A stretch of DNA of 64,000 nt from CAZPUI01 sp964415525 (GCA_964415525.1 CAYQAS010000002.1:1-64000); one strand, 5' to 3'; positions 9,756 to 19,119 are shown, numbered from the stretch's first letter. Notes: generated by a model from the letters alone, not told the origin. A program made the numbers and translations.

Positions 9756-10358
9756 ATGGCCAAGGTCTACTTCCGCTATGCGGCGATGAACGCGGGCAAG
9801 AGCACGCAGTTGCTGCAGGTGCGGCACAACTACCACGAGCGGCACCAGCACACGCTGCTGCTCAAGCCCGTCATCGATGACCGGGATGGCCAGGACGTCA
9901 TCCGGCCGCGCATCGGCGGACTGGAGGTCCACGTGGATGCACTGGTGCATCCCGACACGGATCTGTGCACGCTGGTGGAGGCCCATCGCGCGGCCCTGCC
10001 CAGCCTGGACTGCATCCTGGTGGACGAGGCCCAGTTTCTCTCCAACGCCCAGGTGCGCCAGCTTTGTGAGGTGGCGGATTTCCAGAACATCCCCGTGATG
10101 GCCTATGGCCTGCGGGCCGACTTTCGCGCGGAGCTATTCCCGGGATCCGCCGCGCTCATGGCCCTGGCGGATGACATCGAGGAGCTTAAGACCATCTGCT
10201 GGTGCGGCCGCAAGGCCACCATCAACGCCCGCATCCTCGACGGCCACGTTCTCCGCGAAGGCCCCCAGGTGCTCATCGGCGGCAACGAGACCTACACCGC
10301 CCTCTGCCGGAAACACTGGGCCGAGGATCAAGTGGCACCGGAACCACGAGACAAATAG
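9756..10358 (+). CDS. tdk: Thymidine kinase (type II, TK1-like)
   Basis: Phosphorylates thymidine and deoxyuridine with ATP. The P-loop MNAGKST is at residues 11-17, the catalytic segment VDEAQFL follows in mid-protein, and the lasso region has RKATINAR. Cysteines of the zinc subdomain are reduced to CWCG and a single late Cys-Arg-Lys-His, as in some bacterial forms. The 200 residues are normal. The ATG at 9756 was chosen because AGGAG lies upstream and the N-terminus KVYFRYAAMNAGKS fits the family; a longer frame runs into the repeat. A strong terminator follows. Confidence 0.95.
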   Translation: MAKVYFRYAAMNAGKSTQLLQVRHNYHERHQHTLLLKPVIDDRDGQDVIRPRIGGLEVHVDALVHPDTDLCTLVEAHRAALPSLDCILVDEAQFLSNAQVRQLCEVADFQNIPVMAYGLRADFRAELFPGSAALMALADDIEELKTICWCGRKATINARILDGHVLREGPQVLIGGNETYTALCRKHWAEDQVAPEPRDK

Positions 10359-10428
10359 GAAACCGCGAAAAGCGCGATACGCCCTTCGGGCGCGCGAAAG
10401 GAAAGCAGGGCCTGTATCGGAACCCCCA

Positions 10429-10471
10429 AAAAGCACTCGACCCGGGGGACTCCTCCGGGTCGAGTGCTTTT
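10429..10471. terminator. Bidirectional terminator between tdk and the metallophosphoesterase gene
   Basis: A perfect 17-base-pair stem (AAAAGCACTCGACCCGG and its complement, nine-base loop). It has A residues on one side and TTTT on the other, so it can serve both convergent genes. Confidence 0.85.
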
Positions 10472-10497
10472 CGCGGTTACGTTTCTTCTTTCGTGGT

Positions 10498-11406
10498 TCA
10501 GCCCACGACCGCCATCGGCGCGCCCGCACAGGCGAGCACCTGGCCCTTGCCCACGACGAAGTCGAGCCGCCCCAGGTGGAGACCACCCCAACCCACCTGC
10601 TGGATGACGGTTTCGCGGTCGCCGGAGGGCACGCGCACCGGCGTTTCCAGGAAGGTGTGGCTGTGCCCGCCGAGGATGGCATCGATGCCGGGGACTTCCT
10701 TGGCCAGGGTCAAGTCGTCCATCGCCTGTCCCTTCATGTCGTGGCCCAGATGGCTCATCACCACCACCATGTCCACCTTCTCCTGCTCGCGCAGCCGCGC
10801 CACCACAGGCTTCAGGGAGGCCACGGGATCCAGCCAGACGATTCCTGCGTGATTCTTGGGGGTCACGAGGCCCTTGAAGTCCACGCAGACGCCGGTAAGC
10901 CCTACCCTCACGCCTTCGACCTCCTTCACGAGCCAGGGCTGCACGCGCTTCGCCAGGGCGGGTGCACCCTTGAGGTCCAGGTTGCAGTTCACGAAGGGGA
11001 AGGTCGCCTCTTCCATGGCCGCCAACAGGCCTTCCACGCCGTTGTCGAAGTCGTGGTTGCCCAGGGTCGCGGCGTCGTAGCCCACCTGGGACATGAGCTT
11101 GTAGTCCAGCTTCCCCTTGTAGAGGTTGAAGTAGGGCGTGCCCTGGAAGACGTCGCCGGAATCCAGCAGCAGCACGTTGCCGAATTGCTTGCGGAGATCC
11201 TTCACCAGGGCCGCACGGCGGGCCATGCCGCCCTTGCCGGAATGCGCGCCGCTGCCCGCCGGCAAGGGCTCGATCTGGCTGTGGGTGTCATTCGTGTGGA
11301 GCAGGGTGATGCGGCGGTTTCCGGGCATCGGCTCGGCACCCTGCAGGGGGAGCTGGGTGGCGGCGACCGCGACACCGAGGGCGGAAAGAAAAGTGCGTCG
11401 TTCCAT
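10498..11406 (-). CDS. 5'-nucleotidase metallophosphoesterase domain, exported
   Basis: A 302-residue exported calcineurin-like phosphoesterase corresponding to the N-terminal catalytic half of UshA-type 5'-nucleotidases. Metal-binding motifs are clear: HTNDTHSQ, DSGDVFQG, GNHDFDNG, and GGHSHT near the end. The leader MERRTFLSALGVAVAATQLP carries an RR-x-F-L twin-arginine pattern, so export by Tat in folded form is likely. The start ATG at 11406 has GGAG upstream. It lies 13 bases downstream of a gene for the 5'-nucleotidase C-terminal domain, so the enzyme is split over two co-transcribed genes. It probably hydrolyses periplasmic nucleotides to feed the nucleoside permease. Confidence 0.9.
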   Translation of the reverse strand: MERRTFLSALGVAVAATQLPLQGAEPMPGNRRITLLHTNDTHSQIEPLPAGSGAHSGKGGMARRAALVKDLRKQFGNVLLLDSGDVFQGTPYFNLYKGKLDYKLMSQVGYDAATLGNHDFDNGVEGLLAAMEEATFPFVNCNLDLKGAPALAKRVQPWLVKEVEGVRVGLTGVCVDFKGLVTPKNHAGIVWLDPVASLKPVVARLREQEKVDMVVVMSHLGHDMKGQAMDDLTLAKEVPGIDAILGGHSHTFLETPVRVPSGDRETVIQQVGWGGLHLGRLDFVVGKGQVLACAGAPMAVVG

Positions 11407-11419
11407 GGTTCTGCTCCGC

Positions 11420-12244
11420 CTACAGCTTGATCTTCTTGTCCCGAAGCCCCTGATAGAGCGCTTCAGATGCGAACACGTAACGGCCTCCGGCGGGAGCTTT
11501 GATGGGCGTCTTGAGCTGGCCGGCCTTGGTGCAAGCCTCCAGCAGCAGATCTCGCACACGAGCACCGGTCACCGCAGCCTTACGACCGTTCCGGATGGTG
11601 GACATGCCGTCGCCGCTCGCCAGCAGGTAGTCCGTGCTGGCTACGGTAACCACCTCTTCGGGCCGGATGGCGGTGCCATCCTCCCAAGTGATGCTGAACT
11701 CAGGCTTCTCCACGGTGCCCAGCACCTTGACGATCACGCCGCTGAGAGGCTCGCCCCCGCGGCGATTGAGGCCATCCTTCACAATCTGGATCACCTCGGC
11801 GCCCGTGAACTCCGCCGTCATCAGCTCGTTCTCGAACGGCATGACCTGGAAGATGGTCTCCACCTTGATGATGCCGGACCGGATGTTGGCCCGCAGACCA
11901 CCGGAGTTCGTCAGGGCGAACTTCACCCCGCGGCCGAGGATCGCTTCGGCCTTCTTGCGCATCTGGTCCGCCACCCAGTACCCGAGCTTGTTCTCCTCCG
12001 CGAAGCCACGCCCCCGGAAGAGCCCTTCGGGGCACTCCGCCAGAGCCTTGTCGAAAAGCTGGTGGACCTCCTTCGCATAGGGCTCGAGCACCTTCTCCAG
12101 CGAGGGATCCGGCGCCACGGCCTCCGAGATCGGGCGGCTTTCCGACTTCTCCAGCCGCGGCACCTGGGCTTGCAGGGAAAGCGCCAGGACCAAGCCGAGA
12201 GGCATGCGCCAGGAACGGAACCAGAAGAGGGACGACAGGGACAC
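11420..12244 (-). CDS. 5'-nucleotidase C-terminal (substrate-binding) domain protein
   Basis: About 274 residues from the GTG at 12244, which has GAGG upstream; an ATG at 12205 is an alternative. A signal peptide is visible (MPLGLVLALSLQAQ). The body matches the 5'-nucleotidase C-terminal domain, including NSGGLRANI, the MPFENEL segment, DGTAIRPEEVVTVASTDYLL and GGDGM-like SGDGMS. This domain binds the nucleoside part of the substrate and is normally fused C-terminal to the metallophosphoesterase. Here it is a separate gene upstream of it, an inverted order. The two proteins probably meet in the periplasm. Confidence 0.87.
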   Translation of the reverse strand: MSLSSLFWFRSWRMPLGLVLALSLQAQVPRLEKSESRPISEAVAPDPSLEKVLEPYAKEVHQLFDKALAECPEGLFRGRGFAEENKLGYWVADQMRKKAEAILGRGVKFALTNSGGLRANIRSGIIKVETIFQVMPFENELMTAEFTGAEVIQIVKDGLNRRGGEPLSGVIVKVLGTVEKPEFSITWEDGTAIRPEEVVTVASTDYLLASGDGMSTIRNGRKAAVTGARVRDLLLEACTKAGQLKTPIKAPAGGRYVFASEALYQGLRDKKIKL

Positions 12245-12344
12245 CGGATTCACCTCGTTGCACCGGCGCACCGGCTCGCGCCCATCATAGCCCGGTGCAC
12301 CGAATGCCAAGTGGCGCGAGAATAGAGACTTCCTGGAGATGCCC

Positions 12345-12971
12345 ATGCCTGCGATCGTGCTCGACCACCCCCTGATTCATCACAAACTCATCCTTCTGCG
12401 CGACCGCAAGACGCCCGTAAGCCTCTTCCGGCAGGTGCTTGGGGAGGTCGGCATCATCCTGGCGGTGGAAGCCACCCGGGAATTGCCCACGGAGCAGGTG
12501 GCGGTGGAAACCCCGCTGGAACGCACCACGGGCTACAAACTACACAGCCTCGACCCCGTACTCGTGCCGGTCCTGCGTGCGGGGCTCGCCCTACTGGAGC
12601 CCTTCCTCCAGCTGCTCCCCACCGCCAAGGTTGGGCACCTCGGCCTGCGCCGGGACCATGACACGCTCGTGCCCGTGCCCTACTACCGGAACTTCCCGCC
12701 CCTCCTCGGTTCCCGTCAGGTCTTCCTGCTGGACCCCATGCTCGCCACCGGCGGCAGCGCCTCCGAGGCCATACGTCAGCTGAAGGAAGAAGGCGCCCAG
12801 GACATCACCCTGGCGGCTCTGATTGCCGCCCCCGAAGGCATGGCCCGTATCGCCGAGGACCATCCGGATGTCCGCGTCGTCGTCGCCGTCCTCGATCGCT
12901 GCCTCAACGAGAAGGGCTACATCCTCCCCGGACTCGGCGACGCCGGGGATCGCGTGTTCGGGACGACCTGA
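12345..12971 (+). CDS. upp: Uracil phosphoribosyltransferase
   Basis: Converts uracil and PRPP to UMP. The 208 residues match the family exactly. The PRPP-binding motif LLDPMLATGGS is at residues 128-138, and the uracil-binding loop near the C-terminus reads GYILPGLGDAGDR. TRELPTE and VPVLRAGL are also typical. The ATG at 12345 is preferred over the one at 12339 because GGAG then lies at normal distance. It is divergent from the split 5'-nucleotidase genes and completes the pyrimidine-salvage set. Its stop codon abuts the stop of the next, convergent gene with no spacer. Confidence 0.96.
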   Translation: MPAIVLDHPLIHHKLILLRDRKTPVSLFRQVLGEVGIILAVEATRELPTEQVAVETPLERTTGYKLHSLDPVLVPVLRAGLALLEPFLQLLPTAKVGHLGLRRDHDTLVPVPYYRNFPPLLGSRQVFLLDPMLATGGSASEAIRQLKEEGAQDITLAALIAAPEGMARIAEDHPDVRVVVAVLDRCLNEKGYILPGLGDAGDRVFGTT

Positions 12972-15152
12972 TCAGAACTGCACGGCGTAGGCGAACTTTG
13001 CGAAAAGGCCGCGCTCGGTGAGGAATTCGAAGGAGGGCACGCGCTCCGGCCGACCCTCCCGCCGCCGCGCGTATCCCAAATAGGCCTGAGTGAAGGCGTT
13101 GGGCCGCCAGCCCGCCAGCACGCGCGCATAGCGGTCCACGGAGCGCCCCCGCTCAGTGTCGTAGCGCGTCACGAAGAACTGCGTCCGAACATAGAGATTC
13201 AACGGGAAGTCGTAGTCCACAGCACCGCTGACCTGGCGGGCCCCCACGAACATCGCGCCGTTTTCCCGGTCCGAGAGTTCCGTGCGATTCAGGCGGAGGC
13301 TGTAACTGAGGCCGCCGAAGTTCCCACGGCTGCCGCCGGAGATGGATTTCTCCGTGGCGGGACGTCCCGTCATCAGGTCTGCGGTATGCCGCTTCCGGAC
13401 TTCGGCATAGGGCTTCGCCTGGGCCAAGCGACTCCAGCTGACTTCCAGGCTCCCGCCCCGCACGGGCTCGGCATGCACGCCCACATGTTCCTGCCCATCC
13501 ACCACCGCCCCCAGTTCCACCTGGATCTGCCCCGCGAGGCCCATCTGGTATTCCACGGAGGTTTCGCTGGACATCGGCTGTCCATTCCACCACCGGCTGC
13601 GGTTCACATTCAGCCAGATATGTTTCTCCGTCCACCAGCCCCGCTCCTGGCGATCGCTCCAGCCGCCCCAGAGCATGTCCTGCCGGTAGCCTGTGAGCCC
13701 GGCGAAACCTGAGGCCAGCACCAGATCTGGACCAATGCCGGTGGAGGTAAGACTCCAGTCCCAGTGGCGGGAGTTGTATGAAAGAGACGTGGAGGTGGCG
13801 GTGCCGCGTGTGTTCCGGATCTCGCGGCCTTCCTGAGGCAGCCGCGCCAGGCTCACCACGCCGGCCACCTGCAGCCGGACGTTCTCCCCTAGACGCTGAC
13901 TCACCTGCACAGCTCCCGAACGGCCACCCTGACCCGACCGGTTCGCCAGGGAGCGGTCTGTGGCCAACACCGAAAGGGATGACCCCTTCGCATCCAGCGG
14001 CACCCGTATGGCGCCGGCCCAGTCGCGGGTGGCCATCCCGTCGGTGCCGAAAGCACCATCCCCAGACAATCCGCCTCCCCCCGCAGCATCCCGAGCCCCC
14101 AGCAGACTCCAACCAAAGGTGGCCGCCTGCCCACTCGCCTTCACGCCCCAGGAGGGATCGGCGATGGAGCGGCTGAAGAAGGGGCGGGGCCCGCCGAATG
14201 CACCGAGGCTCATGGAGAAGAGATCCATCCCCTCCAAAAAGAACGGGCGCTTTTCGGGATAGAACACCTTGAAACGGCTGTTGATCTGGAGCGGATCCAC
14301 ATCCGCCTCCACCGCGGAAAAATCGGGCCGGATCGTGCCGTCCAGGGTCAGGGCCTTCCCGGCGTACCGGAAGTCCATCCCCAAGCGGGTGCGTGTCTCC
14401 GGCCGCTCCAGGGTGCCCGCCGCCTCCGAAGCCTGACGCTGCCCGGATACGAACGGGATCACCAGGAAGGGGGTATGCCCTTCCCCGCCGGGAGCACCAC
14501 CAATGCGGGCCATCTGGGTGAGGTTGCCCTGGATGTCGCGGTTCTGCCGGGGCCAAGCCATGCCGTAAGCACGCTCCCGTGGGTAGGTGCGCAGGAGACG
14601 AATCCCCCAGGCCCCCGGCAGTCGTCGGAGGCTCGTGAAAGGGATGCGCATCTTCACCACATAGCCCGTCTTCGTGCGCACTCCCACTGACTCCCAAAGG
14701 CAGTCGTAGCTGGTGTCTGACTCGCCCATCCCACTTTCCAGGACCAGGCCATCCTGCTGCTGGCCGAGCGGGTTGCAGGCAAACTGCACCGCAGACTGTC
14801 CGGAGCCGGTGGGATCCAGCTCGACGGTCACCAGATCCTGCCCGCTCAGACCATCCCGCCCGGCGGGAAAGGCGTGGAGCTGTCCCGGAGCGGGATCCTC
14901 CGCTTCGAAGGCCACGTAGAGGGCATCTGGCCCCCACGCCAGGTAGGCGACCGTGCGGGCAGGCACGTCTCCGCGATCCACCGGTAGATGCATGCTGAAA
15001 CCCGGCACTCGGAACGCGCCCGTCCAATCAGAGAGATCCGCATCCCGCCGCAGGCGAGGCGACGGAGCCAGATGCGGAACCACTGCGGGGATATCCGGCG
15101 TCGCAGCCGCCAGCGTGGAGACCGCCAGCCAGACAGGGAGGGAAGGGAGCAT
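12972..15152 (-). CDS. DUF5916-type surface protein with N-terminal carbohydrate-binding-like domain
   Basis: A 726-residue protein starting MLPSLPVWLAVSTLAAATP, a signal peptide. The N-terminal 200 residues resemble a CBM9/DOMON-like domain (DLSDWTGAFRV, ALYVAFEAEDP). The segment DFSAVEADVDPLQINSRF followed by PEKRPFFLEG is the hallmark of the DUF5916 family. The C-terminal half has alternating aromatic patterns and ends in FAKFAYAVQF, consistent with an outer-membrane beta-barrel. The function of the family is unknown; TonB-independent outer-membrane roles have been suggested. It is convergent to upp with zero spacing. Confidence 0.82.
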   Translation of the reverse strand: MLPSLPVWLAVSTLAAATPDIPAVVPHLAPSPRLRRDADLSDWTGAFRVPGFSMHLPVDRGDVPARTVAYLAWGPDALYVAFEAEDPAPGQLHAFPAGRDGLSGQDLVTVELDPTGSGQSAVQFACNPLGQQQDGLVLESGMGESDTSYDCLWESVGVRTKTGYVVKMRIPFTSLRRLPGAWGIRLLRTYPRERAYGMAWPRQNRDIQGNLTQMARIGGAPGGEGHTPFLVIPFVSGQRQASEAAGTLERPETRTRLGMDFRYAGKALTLDGTIRPDFSAVEADVDPLQINSRFKVFYPEKRPFFLEGMDLFSMSLGAFGGPRPFFSRSIADPSWGVKASGQAATFGWSLLGARDAAGGGGLSGDGAFGTDGMATRDWAGAIRVPLDAKGSSLSVLATDRSLANRSGQGGRSGAVQVSQRLGENVRLQVAGVVSLARLPQEGREIRNTRGTATSTSLSYNSRHWDWSLTSTGIGPDLVLASGFAGLTGYRQDMLWGGWSDRQERGWWTEKHIWLNVNRSRWWNGQPMSSETSVEYQMGLAGQIQVELGAVVDGQEHVGVHAEPVRGGSLEVSWSRLAQAKPYAEVRKRHTADLMTGRPATEKSISGGSRGNFGGLSYSLRLNRTELSDRENGAMFVGARQVSGAVDYDFPLNLYVRTQFFVTRYDTERGRSVDRYARVLAGWRPNAFTQAYLGYARRREGRPERVPSFEFLTERGLFAKFAYAVQF

Positions 15153-15403
15153 GGAGGCCTCACGAGAGTGTCGGTCAATGGGAACGAAAGCAGTTCCCCT
15201 TAGACACGCCAATAGGAGCAAAGGCTTATGCCAATATGCAACAATTTACGATGTATCGGATTCCGACCCCAGAACCTGTACACGGTTGTGACGGCCTGCA
15301 ATGCCATCGAAATCCAGCGGCCCGCAGCCCGAAACCTCAGGACCCAATGGAACACCCATACACCAGCCCGACCTGAGCCGAGCGAGATCTTTGGAGGAGT
15401 GCC
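15153..15403. other. Intergenic region between two divergent surface-protein genes
   Basis: About 250 bases between two divergent starts. A locally A/T-rich patch around 15225-15265 probably holds both promoters, but I cannot assign convincing -35/-10 pairs. GGAGGAG precedes the downstream start. No gene or strong hairpin is evident. Confidence 0.4.
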
Positions 15404-16669
15404 ATGAACCTGTTCCTGCACGGGTGTGCCAGTACCCTTGTCATCCTCGCGACAAGCCTGCTGGCGAGCGCCGCCCCAAGCAAGGGAGGCGACCGCGTCC
15501 GGCTCTTCCTTGACCCGCAGCGCACCTGGGTGGACCAGACCTTCCTGCAGACGCAGATTGGCTGGGTGGACTGGGTGCGGGACCGGCAGGTCGCCAGCGT
15601 CCACCTCATCGTCACCCAGCAGAGCAACGGGGGTGGCGGCATGCGCACGACCCTGCGCTTTTTGGGGCTCGGAAACTTCCAGGGCGTTGACGACGAGCTG
15701 GTGCTGGACACACCGCCGGATGAGACCGACGACGCCCTTCGCCAAGCACTGTCGGCCCAGATCGCCCTGGGACTTGCCCGCTATGCCGCGCGTCTGCCTC
15801 AGCCCCAGCGCCTGCAGCTCATCGCACGAGCCGAACCGGCGGGACAAGCCAGGGCCAATGCGCCCACCGAGGATCCCTGGAACCGCTGGGTCTATCGCAT
15901 GAGTGTCGACAGCTCCATCAGGGGCGAGTCGTCGACCGCCAATTCCAGCACCTACGCCTCCGCCAGTGCCCGCCGCATCACCGAGTCCCAGATCATCCGG
16001 TTCAGCACCAGCGGCAACTGGAGCGACGCACGAAATGAATTCGACGGTGCGGTGTTGCGTAGCCACTCCGAGTCCTACTACGCGGGAGCGGTCTATGCGG
16101 AGGCCATCAACGACCGCTGGACCTGGGGTCTGCTCGGGAGCGGCAGCAAGTCGAAGTCAGGCAACATTCGCCACAAAGAGCGGGTCGCGCCCGCCATTGA
16201 ATACAACGTCTGGAAGTACTCCGACTCGAACCAGAAACAGCTGACCTTCCTCTACCAGGTGGGCGCCAGCCGCTCTAACTACCTTGAAGAGACCGTTTTC
16301 AACAAGATGCATGATTCCCTCTACGACCATTCCATCACCGCCAGCCTGGACCTGAACCAGCCCTGGGGCACCGTGAGCGTCTCCCTGTCCGGCACGGCGT
16401 ACCTGCACGACGCTACGAAGCGCAGTATCAACCTCTACAGCAACCTCAACGTGAAGCTGGCCAAGGGGCTCTCCCTCAATTTCTGGGGAACCTACTCCCA
16501 AATTCGAAACCAGCTTGCGCTAAGAAAGGGCGACCCGAATCTGGAAGATGTCCTTCTTAAACTAAAGGAGCTGCGAACCAACTACCGCTTCTCCACCTCC
16601 GTCGGCCTCAGCTATACCTTCGGCTCGATCTTCAACGACGCAGTGAATTCGCGGTTCCGGAACTACTGA
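15404..16669 (+). CDS. Putative outer-membrane beta-barrel protein
   Basis: A 421-residue protein with a signal peptide (LVILATSLLASAAP, cleavage near residue 24). The region about 30-150 looks like a periplasmic nucleic-acid- or curli-related domain that I cannot name (RTWVDQTFLQTQIGWVDWVRD). From about residue 165 alternating polar/hydrophobic strands dominate, ending in YTFGSIFNDAVNSRFRNY with a terminal aromatic as in barrel proteins. GGAGGAG lies upstream of the ATG. Its stop lies inside the end of the convergent folE gene (7-base overlap). No family recognised. Confidence 0.7.
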   Translation: MNLFLHGCASTLVILATSLLASAAPSKGGDRVRLFLDPQRTWVDQTFLQTQIGWVDWVRDRQVASVHLIVTQQSNGGGGMRTTLRFLGLGNFQGVDDELVLDTPPDETDDALRQALSAQIALGLARYAARLPQPQRLQLIARAEPAGQARANAPTEDPWNRWVYRMSVDSSIRGESSTANSSTYASASARRITESQIIRFSTSGNWSDARNEFDGAVLRSHSESYYAGAVYAEAINDRWTWGLLGSGSKSKSGNIRHKERVAPAIEYNVWKYSDSNQKQLTFLYQVGASRSNYLEETVFNKMHDSLYDHSITASLDLNQPWGTVSVSLSGTAYLHDATKRSINLYSNLNVKLAKGLSLNFWGTYSQIRNQLALRKGDPNLEDVLLKLKELRTNYRFSTSVGLSYTFGSIFNDAVNSRFRNY

Positions 16670-17208
16670 CGGAAGGCCGAAGGGGCGCGTTCCAGCCAGA
16701 GCCCGCCGTACAGCTCCGTCGTCACGGGCACGCCGGGGGTTTTCACCCCCCGGTGGCCCATGCAGGTGTGCTCGGCCACGAGCTTGATGCCCCAGGCTGC
16801 CGGGAGCAGATGGATGGCCATCGCGTCGGCGATCTGGTGGGTCATGCGCTCCTGCACCTGCAGGCGGTTGGCATAGCCCTGCACGAGGCGGACGAGCTTG
16901 GAGAGCCCCACGGTGCCGCCTTCCCCGGGCAGGTAGCCGATGGTGGCGTGACCGAAGAAGGGCGCCAGATGGTGCTCACAGGTGCTCACGAAGGGCACCT
17001 TCTCGAGGATCACCGGGCAGGCCGCCAAGTCCCCCGGCATGGGCTGCAGTTCCGCCGCGGGATCGAGCCCGTAGCCGCGGAGCCGCTCCAGCCAATACTC
17101 CATCACCCGCTGGGGCGTGTCCTGGAGCTCCGGACTTTGGGGATCCTGCCCGAGGGCGGACAGCAGCTCACGGACAGCCCGGGTGGCACGTTCGGCGTCG
17201 ACACTCAT
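16663..17208 (-). CDS. folE: GTP cyclohydrolase I
   Basis: Makes 7,8-dihydroneopterin triphosphate from GTP, the entry to folate and other pteridines. The 181 residues carry the zinc ligands in CEHHLAPF (C77, H79/H80) and C149 in HTCMGHRGVK, plus GLSKLVRLV and the QERMTHQIADA segment. The start ATG at 17208 has GGGAGG upstream and overlaps the end of the vanZ-like gene (ATGA), so the pair is translationally coupled. The stop overlaps the convergent outer-membrane gene by seven bases. Confidence 0.96.
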   Translation of the reverse strand: MSVDAERATRAVRELLSALGQDPQSPELQDTPQRVMEYWLERLRGYGLDPAAELQPMPGDLAACPVILEKVPFVSTCEHHLAPFFGHATIGYLPGEGGTVGLSKLVRLVQGYANRLQVQERMTHQIADAMAIHLLPAAWGIKLVAEHTCMGHRGVKTPGVPVTTELYGGLWLERAPSAFRQ

Positions 17209-17573
17209 GCAGCCTCCCGGATGCGAAAAGGAAACCACTGTCGCACACCGCACCAGGCCAGCAGGCCGAGTCCGGAACCGAGCAGGTCCGCCAGCCAATC
17301 GCCGATGCTGGCATCGCGTCCCGGCACGAAGGACTGATGGACCTCATCCGTGGCTCCATAGAGCGCAAGCAGCGCGAACAGCAGCCACATCGGCGCGCGA
17401 TCCGCCCATCCCAGGGCCACGGCCAGGCCCAGCACAAAGAATCCGCATCCGTGAGCCACCTTGTCCCAGGGCGCCGGCAGCCCCATGCCAGCCGGCAAAA
17501 CCGACTGGTGGCTGAGCCAGGCGACGGTCAAAAGCAGCAAAATGGGAAGGGCCCGGCGGAGATACAGCAACAT
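17205..17573 (-). CDS. VanZ-family membrane protein
   Basis: A 122-residue integral membrane protein with four hydrophobic segments. The VanZ signature GATDEVHQSFVPGRDASIGD is followed by WLADLLG. VanZ was named from teicoplanin resistance; most chromosomal members have no known role. Coupling to folE (ATGA overlap) suggests co-expression but not a shared pathway. Confidence 0.88.
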   Translation of the reverse strand: MLLYLRRALPILLLLTVAWLSHQSVLPAGMGLPAPWDKVAHGCGFFVLGLAVALGWADRAPMWLLFALLALYGATDEVHQSFVPGRDASIGDWLADLLGSGLGLLAWCGVRQWFPFRIREAA

Positions 17574-17617
17574 GCTTCCATCCCATCAGAGCCCACCCGT
17601 CCTGTCCAACGGCGGAT

Positions 17618-17950
17618 TCAGATGACCACGTTCAGGTTCTGGCCTTCCATGAGGGACACCCATCCGCTCCCAACCAGGCTGTAGACGTCAGCCGCCACCG
17701 CAGGTTCCTCGGGCGGTTGGGGCATTCCCCAGAGCGGACTGATCCCGGGATCATGACGGTAGGGCAGTTCATCTTCCGCGACTGCAGCATCCTGCGGCTT
17801 CGGATCCGCCATCGCCTCCGCAAGGAGTCGTCCCAGGGAACGGCTGACAGACTCCACTGCATGCGTCCTGGGAGACGCCGTCCGAGCCGGACTGAGAGCG
17901 GGAACCTGTTCCATGGTGGGGAGCCTGGGGACCAAGGATCGGTCGCCCAT
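17618..17950 (-). CDS. Hypothetical protein
   Basis: About 110 residues from the ATG at 17950 (earlier GTG/ATG starts up to 17974 are possible; none has a good ribosome-binding site). It is acidic and proline-rich with no membrane segment, and ends in SLMEGQNLNVVI. I recognise no family. It is listed because the frame is open, it lies in a gap between vanZ and purM, and the overlapping plus-strand frame is the non-coding upstream extension of purM. Confidence 0.45.
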   Translation of the reverse strand: MGDRSLVPRLPTMEQVPALSPARTASPRTHAVESVSRSLGRLLAEAMADPKPQDAAVAEDELPYRHDPGISPLWGMPQPPEEPAVAADVYSLVGSGWVSLMEGQNLNVVI

Positions 17951-18073
17951 GCCTACATCGCAAGTCATCAACACAGAAAAAAACGCCTATCAAAACGCGC
18001 AACGATGATTTTTGTGCCGAAGGAACCAGGATCGCGCCCCTGTGGGAAGATGGAAGCTGTTCTGAGGATGCCC

Positions 18074-19111
18074 ATGAGCCAGCCCAAAGTGACCTATGCC
18101 CAGTCCGGAGTGGACATCAGCCGCCAGGACGAGGCCCTTCGCCGCATCAAGCCCCTGGTGAAAGCTACCAAGACCCCCGGCGTCCGCTCGGACATCGGCC
18201 TCTTCGGCGGCCTCTTCAGCGCCCAGTTCCCGGAGACGAAGCCCGTGCTCGTCGCATCCATGGACGGTGTGGGCACCAAGATGAAGGTGGCCCGCCTGGC
18301 GGACAAGTGGGACACCGTGGGTGCCGACCTCGTCAATCACTGCATCAACGACATCCTCGTGCAGGGCGCCCGGCCGCTCTTCTTCCTGGACTACATCGCA
18401 GCCCAAAAGCTCGAGCCCGAGATTATCGAGCAGATCGTCAAGGGCATGGCGGACGCCTGCAAGGCCTCCGGCTGCGCGCTGATCGGCGGCGAACTGGCGG
18501 AAATGCCCGGCGTCTACGCCGAGGGCGAAGTGGATGTCGCCGGCAACATCACGGGCGTGGTGGATGAAACCGACCTCCTGCCCCGCCTTTCCGACCTGCA
18601 GCCCGGCGACGTGATCCTGGGCCTGCCCTCCAGCGGCCTCCACACCAATGGCTATTCGCTCGCCCGCAAGGTCTGCTTCGATGTCGCCAAGCTCGGCGTG
18701 AACGACACCCTGCCCGGCACGAACCAGACCGTCGGCGAAGCGCTCCTGGCCGTGCACCGCTCCTACCTCAGCCAGCTGATGCCGATGGTGAAGGCCCACA
18801 AGCTCCTCGCCATGGCCCACATCACCGGCGGCGGCCTCACCGACAACATCCCCCGAGTGCTGCCCGAGACGCTGGATGCCGAGATCGACACCGCCTCCTG
18901 GCAGATCCCCGCCCTGTTCACGTTCCTAATGGAACAGAGCGGCACAAGCCTCGAAGACGCCCGCCAGGCCCTGAACCTCGGCGTCGGCATGGTCGCCATC
19001 GTACGTGCCGAGGATGCCCAGGGCGTGCTGGGCCACCTCAAGGCCAATGGCGAAGCCGCCTGGGTGCTGGGTCGCGTCATCGAGGGCACAGGCAAGGTCG
19101 TCTACAAGTAG
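18074..19111 (+). CDS. purM: Phosphoribosylformylglycinamidine cyclo-ligase (AIR synthetase)
   Basis: ATP-dependent ring closure to aminoimidazole ribonucleotide in purine synthesis. The 345 residues fit the family. Conserved segments include YAQSGVDI, VASMDGVGTK, GADLVNHCINDI, CALIGGELAEMPG, GLPSSGLHTNGYSLAR and HITGGGLTDNIPR. The ATG at 18074 is preferred because GAGG lies six bases upstream; an ATG two codons earlier overlaps that site. It stands alone, with a strong terminator directly after it. Confidence 0.96.
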   Translation: MSQPKVTYAQSGVDISRQDEALRRIKPLVKATKTPGVRSDIGLFGGLFSAQFPETKPVLVASMDGVGTKMKVARLADKWDTVGADLVNHCINDILVQGARPLFFLDYIAAQKLEPEIIEQIVKGMADACKASGCALIGGELAEMPGVYAEGEVDVAGNITGVVDETDLLPRLSDLQPGDVILGLPSSGLHTNGYSLARKVCFDVAKLGVNDTLPGTNQTVGEALLAVHRSYLSQLMPMVKAHKLLAMAHITGGGLTDNIPRVLPETLDAEIDTASWQIPALFTFLMEQSGTSLEDARQALNLGVGMVAIVRAEDAQGVLGHLKANGEAAWVLGRVIEGTGKVVYK

Positions 19112-19119
19112 CCTTCCAT

